The notes below the pieces were generated by a model that made no database searches, was not told where the DNA came from, and saw only the letters and a program-made list of their open reading frames with translations. Below, in pieces: positions 60,295 to 64,000 of a stretch of 64,000 bases of DNA (position 1 is its first letter; every line of letters begins with the position of its first letter). The translations under genes and the position numbers were made by a program. Source of the stretch: Solirubrobacteraceae bacterium (lineage in GTDB: Bacteria > Actinomycetota > Thermoleophilia > Solirubrobacterales > Solirubrobacteraceae); assembly GCA_030447275.1 (NCBI GenBank), contig JAUJPF010000021.1, positions 1 through 64,000 on the forward strand, in the 5' to 3' direction.

Positions 60295-60383
60295 AAATAC
60301 AGTTTTACGCTATCGGAAACCGAGCGTCAAGCGGTGTCCTCGGCACGGCCTGCCGACGGAGGAGCGAGGGGGCGACGTCCGAC
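60243..60383 (-). repeat. 140-bp promoter-leader repeat, copy 2
   Basis: Matches 54271-54410 at about 97%. The match starts in codon 17 of the downstream gene and ends in the upstream non-coding region. Outside these limits the two loci share nothing obvious. Confidence 0.9.
60302..60330 (-). promoter_or_regulatory. Leaderless promoter, copy 2
   Basis: TTGACG (60325-60330), 17-bp spacer and TAAAAC (60302-60307) on the minus strand, with the ATG 7 bp downstream, as in copy 1. Two substitutions fall between -10 and ATG and one next to -35. Confidence 0.6.
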
Positions 60384-60483
60384 GCGAGGGCTGCTCGTGA
60401 CTTGCCGCGCGCCTGGGTGGCTGGCGCCACGGGCGTGAATCGGCTCGCGCGGCGATCACGCTGGCGCACTCGCTCGTCCTCAC

Positions 60484-60660
60484 TTGTGGAACATCTGGGG
60501 CCGCATCACGGACGAGTTCACTCACCCGGAAGGTGACGGCGAGGAAGGCAGGCGGTTGGCCCTAGAGGCCGCAGAGGAGCTTCGCCAAGTGCTTGGCGAA
60601 GAGGACCGAGAGCGGGCGTACTGCGACCGCTGGATCTACCAGCGGCTCGACATCACATGA
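60484..60660 (+). CDS. Small acidic hypothetical protein
   Basis: 58 residues from a TTG. The sequence WNIWGRITDEFTHPEGDGEE followed by a charged helix (LALEAAEELRQVLGEEDRER) and CDRWIYQRLDIT has normal amino-acid composition, unlike the Arg-rich shadow frames around it. No family or ribosome site is recognised, and it may be a fragment of a longer element protein. Confidence 0.35.
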   Translation: MWNIWGRITDEFTHPEGDGEEGRRLALEAAEELRQVLGEEDRERAYCDRWIYQRLDIT

Positions 60661-60708
60661 CTTCCACTTCGCCCAAACCGAGCTTCCGTCCTCTGGCTCG
60701 CGAAAAAG

Positions 60709-60873
60709 CAGGCACCATTGGGCACTGACCGGGCAATCCGGACGCCCGAGGGCGTCCCCGCGGAGGCGCCCGAGAACGACGAAGACCCCGCAGATGCAGG
60801 GCCTTCAGAAGATGGGCGCGGCGGGTTTCGAACCTGCGACCTCTCGCGTGTGAAGCGAGCGCTCTCCCACTGA
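60709..60873 (+). pseudogene. Integrase C-terminal remnant (third copy)
   Basis: The frame APLGTDRAI, NDEDPADAGPS, GRGGFRTCDLSRVKR, ALSH, stop corresponds to the final part of the element A integrase (56181-56341), with the linker DNA about 75% identical. The catalytic domain is gone. It marks an older integration at the second tRNA-Val gene. Confidence 0.65.
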
Positions 60874-60884
60874 GCTACGCGCCC
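60813..60884 (-). tRNA. tRNA-Val (CAC), copy 2
   Basis: 72 nt, identical to copy 1 at 56281-56352, including the T-stem A-C mismatch. Its 3' end is joined to an integrase remnant. It is followed 58 bp later by the M16 peptidase gene on the other strand, presumably the original chromosomal neighbour. Confidence 0.95.
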
Positions 60885-60941
60885 TCAGGGGGTCGCACGA
60901 TAGTAGTCAGCCCGCTGGCGCGCACCGCGCGGCCGACCGGG

Positions 60942-62480
60942 ATGATGGAACCGGTGAGCGACGTTCAGCGGACGGAGGTCGACGGCGTCCCGGTGTTCTT
61001 CGTCGACACGCCCGGCCCGATGACGGGGGCGCTGACCTTCCGCGTCGGGCAGGGCGACGAGACGCTGATCGGCCGCGGGCTCACGCACGTCATCGAGCAC
61101 CTCGCGCTCGCGCCCGTCGTCGCCGAGCACCGCGCGTCGAACGGCCGGGTGGCGATGACGATCACCGTCTTCGAGGCCGAGGGCGAGCCCGAGGAGCTCG
61201 GCGACTTCTTCACGCGCGCCGCGCGCTCGCTCGCCGACCTCGACTACGACCGGCTCGAGACCGAGCGGCGCGTGCTGCGCACCGAGGACCGCCGGCGCGG
61301 CGGCTCGCTCGGCGCGCTCGCGCACGGCCTGCGCTTCGGGCCCGCGAGCTACGGGCTCGTCGACTTCCCCGAGCTCGGCCTGTTCGCCGCGACGCCGGAG
61401 CGGATCGAGGCGTGGCGCACCCGGTGGTTCACGCGCGGGAACGCCGCCCTGTGGCTCTCCGCCCCGCCGCCGGACAACCTCGACCTCTCGGCGCTCCCTG
61501 AGGGCGACCTGATCCCGCCGGCGCGGCCCGAGCCGCTGCCCTACAAGCTCCCCGCCTGGTACCCGGCGGCCGACAGCTACATCGCCGTCTCGCTGCTCGC
61601 TCCGCGCGGCAACGCGCTGTGGATGGCCGGCGGGATCCTGCAGGAGCGCCTGTACGAGCGGCTGCGCTCGGCGGAGGGACGGTCGTACGAGGTCTCCGTC
61701 GGCTACGACCCGATGACCGCCCACGACGCCTCGCTGCTGGTCGTCGTCGACACGCTCCCGGAGGAGGCCGAGTCCGTCCGCGACGCGCTGTCGGTCGAGC
61801 TGCACAGGCTCGCGCGCACCGGCGTGACCGAGGAGGAGCTGGCCGAGGTCATGCGCCTGCGCGAGCGCGCCGGCCGCGACCCGCGCGCGCCGGTCGGCGC
61901 CGCCGAGCACCACGCGCTCGAGACGCTCTTCGGCGGGACGCCGATCCCGCGCGACCAGCTCGACCGTGACCTCGCCGCCCTAACCGGCGACGAGGTCGGC
62001 GCCGCGCTGCGCGAGGCGCTCGGCTCGGCGCTGTGGCTCGTGCCGTCGGCGATCGGCGTCGACGACCGCCGCGTCCGCCCGCTGCCGAACCTGGCCGAGG
62101 CCGCCGTCGGCGGACGCCCGTTCCCGCGCCCGCGCGGCGTCCCGGACGACCTCGAGGGCGACGTTCTGATCGTCGGCTCCGACGGCGTCAGCGTCCGCGA
62201 CGGCGAAGGCGCGGCGACCACCGTCCTCGCCGCCGACTGCCGCGCGCTCCAGGCCTACGACGACGGCGCGCGGCTCTTGTGGGCGCGCGACAGCGTCCGG
62301 CTGTTCGTGCACCCCGCGGTGTGGGAGGACGGCGAGGAGGCGATCGCCGCGATCGACGCGCTCATCGACGCAGAGCTGCACGTGCCGACCGCCGAGCCCT
62401 CGGGCTACGAGCCGCCGATCGACCCGGAGAAGCAGGCGGGCTCGGGCGCCGGCCTGCTGCGCCGCTGGCGCCGGCGCTGA
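60942..62480 (+). CDS. M16-family (insulinase-like) peptidase or homologue
   Basis: 512 residues. The inverted zinc motif HVIEH is at 49-53 (GLTHVIEHLALAPV), with candidate distal Glu residues in RLETERRVLRTEDR (108, 115). GRSYEVSVGYDPMTAHDASL and LVVVDTLPEEAESVRDAL match the substrate-binding second repeat of half-size M16 proteins. A C-terminal 100-residue region is not recognised. The opening VPVFFVDTPGPMTGALTFRV is typical. It is probably cytoplasmic, with the substrate unknown. A GTG at 60954 is an alternative start. Confidence 0.78.
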   Translation: MMEPVSDVQRTEVDGVPVFFVDTPGPMTGALTFRVGQGDETLIGRGLTHVIEHLALAPVVAEHRASNGRVAMTITVFEAEGEPEELGDFFTRAARSLADLDYDRLETERRVLRTEDRRRGGSLGALAHGLRFGPASYGLVDFPELGLFAATPERIEAWRTRWFTRGNAALWLSAPPPDNLDLSALPEGDLIPPARPEPLPYKLPAWYPAADSYIAVSLLAPRGNALWMAGGILQERLYERLRSAEGRSYEVSVGYDPMTAHDASLLVVVDTLPEEAESVRDALSVELHRLARTGVTEEELAEVMRLRERAGRDPRAPVGAAEHHALETLFGGTPIPRDQLDRDLAALTGDEVGAALREALGSALWLVPSAIGVDDRRVRPLPNLAEAAVGGRPFPRPRGVPDDLEGDVLIVGSDGVSVRDGEGAATTVLAADCRALQAYDDGARLLWARDSVRLFVHPAVWEDGEEAIAAIDALIDAELHVPTAEPSGYEPPIDPEKQAGSGAGLLRRWRRR

Positions 62481-62487
62481 GCGCCGC

Positions 62488-63438
62488 TCACGACTCGGCG
62501 AGCAGCCCGCCGTAGACGCCGTCCGGGTCGGCCAGGTAGACCCACGGGAACTCGGTCCGCCGCGTCCCCAGCCGCTGCACGATCGCCTTCGCCCCGACCT
62601 CGTCGCCGAAGAGGTTGAGCGCCATCGCGAAGACGTTGAGTGCGTACGCCGTCGTCAGGTCGTCGGTGAACCCGTCGGCGAGCACCGAGCGCTTCGAGGC
62701 GTCCCAGATCTCCTCGAGCACCTCCTTGCTCTGCCGGTACTCGTGCGGGAACTCGCCGTCGCGCCGCTCCTTGTCGAGCCAGATCTCGATGTGCGCCATC
62801 GGCAGGACGGCGCGCGCCGCCGCGCCCTCCGGCGCGTCGCGGACCGTCGCGCGTGCGAACGCGAGCGACTCGTCGTCCGAGCCGAACCACTTCTCGGCCA
62901 GCGACTGGAGCAGCTGCATGTGCGCCTCGACCAGCCACGGGTGGCGCTTCTGGGCCTCCTCGTAGCGGATCCACAGCTCCTCCTTCGGCACCTGGAGCCC
63001 GCGCCCGCTCACGAGCAGGTGCGACCACGGGACGGGATCCTCGCGGTCCATGTCGGCGGCGCGATTGAGGTCGTCCTCGGCCACGTTCAGCCGCTCGAAG
63101 AACAGCTCGAACGCGTCGCGCCCGACCTTGTCGGCGTAGTCGCCGCCCCGCGCCTCCCACGCGTAGCCGACGCCGTACGCGCCGCGCGCGAGCCACGCGA
63201 GCGGCCGGTCGGGCTCGGCCTCCACCCAGCGGTCGAACAGCTCGTGGTGGCCGGAGAGGTCGGTCATCAGCGACGTCAGCCGCTCGCGCACCTCGGGGCT
63301 CGCCGGCTCGCCGAGCACGGCGCGGAGGGCGTCGAGGTCGTCGCGCTCCACGGCCTCGACGAGACGCGCCGCGCGCGGGTCGCCAGCCGTCGGATCGAAC
63401 GGCACGCCCTGCGGCCTGCGGCGGCGGAAGAGGGGCAT
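62488..63438 (-). CDS. Helical-repeat (TPR-like) protein of unknown function
   Basis: 316 residues, mostly helices: ARLVEAVERDDLDALRAVLG, LAWLARGAYGVGYAWEARGG, HPWLVEAHMQLLQSLAEKWF, AYALNVFAMALNLFGDEVGA. The pattern resembles actinobacterial DUF4034-like proteins with TPR-type helical pairs. No signal peptide or catalytic motif is seen; Trp is frequent. It is convergent with the M16 gene with 7 bp between stops. Confidence 0.6.
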   Translation of the reverse strand: MPLFRRRRPQGVPFDPTAGDPRAARLVEAVERDDLDALRAVLGEPASPEVRERLTSLMTDLSGHHELFDRWVEAEPDRPLAWLARGAYGVGYAWEARGGDYADKVGRDAFELFFERLNVAEDDLNRAADMDREDPVPWSHLLVSGRGLQVPKEELWIRYEEAQKRHPWLVEAHMQLLQSLAEKWFGSDDESLAFARATVRDAPEGAAARAVLPMAHIEIWLDKERRDGEFPHEYRQSKEVLEEIWDASKRSVLADGFTDDLTTAYALNVFAMALNLFGDEVGAKAIVQRLGTRRTEFPWVYLADPDGVYGGLLAES

Positions 63439-63497
63439 GGCGCGATCGTAGGCGGACCCGGTCCGCGATGAGCCGGGTCCCGGCTAGACTCGGCCGC

Positions 63498-63722
63498 GGA
63501 CCGTGCTAGGCGGGGAGGTAGCGGTGCCCTGCACCCGCAATCCGCTCTAGCGGGGCTGAATTCCCTCTCGAGGGGTGAGGCCACGGGGTCAGCGGTGCCG
63601 TGAGCGGCGTCGATGGTCCGGGTCCCCGCGCGATGCCGGCCCGTGAACCAGGTCAGATCCGGAAGGAAGCAGCCTTAAGCGATCGTCGGTAGGCGCAGCG
63701 GGAATCCCCGGGCCGGAGTCGC
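63498..63722 (+). ncRNA. ffs: Signal recognition particle RNA, large type, copy 2
   Basis: Same Alu domain (GGGGAGGTAGCGGTGCCCTG; CCGCAATCCGCTCTAGCGG) and S-domain loop (ATCCGGAAGGAAGCAGCC) as copy 1. Differences are concentrated in the linking helix, where several are compensated. As it sits beyond the second tRNA-Val among ordinary genes, it is the likelier ancestral copy. Confidence 0.9.
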
Positions 63723-63790
63723 GAACGGTCATCAACGCCCGGGACGTCGCTTCGACAGAGGGTGCACGGTCCTCTCTAGTCTCCCCTGGC

Positions 63791-64000
63791 GTGCGCCAGT
63801 CCCGGAGCGTCTACAGGCGCCGGCAGGCCACCGCTCTGGCGGTGCTGCTGGGCGTCGTCCTGCTCGTCGCGGTCGCGGTCGCCGCCGTCGGCGGCGGCGG
63901 CGGCTCCGGCGGCGACGACGCGCCCGGCTCGGGCGGGAAGGCGGCCGCGGCGGAGAAGCCGCGCGAGCTGCCGCGCGGCGGGCGGCGCATCTTCCCCGCC
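63791..64000 (+). CDS. Start of a secreted or membrane-anchored protein (cut by window edge)
   Basis: 70 codons from a GTG. A basic N-terminus (RQSRSVYRRRQ) and one hydrophobic span (ALAVLLGVVLLVAVAVAAV) precede a Gly/Ser/Asp linker, then KPRELPRGGRRIFPA at the edge. ELPRGGRRIFP is a motif at the start of the extracellular domain of some actinobacterial glycosidase-like lipoproteins, but the visible part is too short to classify. Confidence 0.55.
   Translation, partial: MRQSRSVYRRRQATALAVLLGVVLLVAVAVAAVGGGGGSGGDDAPGSGGKAAAAEKPRELPRGGRRIFPA

Overview
The window is about 72% GC, dense, and reads as the chromosome of a soil actinobacterium. Family content (large-type SRP RNA, group-3 sigma factor with STAS antagonist, M29 aminopeptidase, LtrA, secreted hydrolases with Arg-rich tails, tRNA-targeting tyrosine integrases) fits Thermoleophilia/Solirubrobacterales such as Conexibacter or Solirubrobacter relatives. 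That placement is inference, since no 16S gene is present.

Layout. 0-8.9 kb is housekeeping and stress response: glutamate-cysteine ligase (cut by the edge), an SDR, a ferritin-like protein with an RS-rich tail, a sigma factor with its antagonist, an M29 aminopeptidase, aspS, tRNA-Ser(GGA) and a Crp/Fnr regulator. 8.9-12.7 kb holds several reading frames broken by single-base shifts. 12.7-16.7 kb is a sulfate ABC operon (binding protein, cysT, cysW, cysA) facing an Rrf2 regulator. 16.7-34.4 kb is secreted and lipid-related metabolism: a sortase-anchored S15-like hydrolase, LtrA, two acyl-CoA dehydrogenases with a TetR fused in frame to one of them, an enoyl-CoA hydratase, lipases and a PP2C phosphatase. 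34.4-46.6 kb holds an amine oxidase, a GDPD-nitrilase fusion, a cluster with radical SAM, DszC-like flavoprotein and PhnD-like binding protein, and a branched-chain-type ABC transporter whose two ATPases are fused into one protein.

46.8-60.9 kb is accessory DNA built on tRNA-Val(CAC). A 45-bp tRNA 3' segment occurs four times (two fragments, two complete tRNAs), and three of the copies are preceded by the 3' end of a tyrosine integrase that reads through the core. The tail of the integrase is therefore set by what lies beyond the core, and changes on integration. Cargo includes an HTH/nucleotidyltransferase pair resembling a toxin-antitoxin or abortive-infection unit, and a five-gene operon with two DtxR-like regulators, a His-rich secreted protein and a cytochrome-b-like/NirB-like fusion. 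A 140-bp leaderless promoter plus the first 17 codons is duplicated in front of two unrelated membrane proteins. A second SRP RNA gene lies between the two complete tRNA-Val genes. 60.9-64 kb returns to ordinary chromosome: M16 peptidase, a helical-repeat protein and the other SRP RNA.

Caution for the reader: at least a dozen probable genes are interrupted by one- or two-base shifts, many repairable by adding a base in a C or G run. Sequence error and true decay cannot be told apart here.
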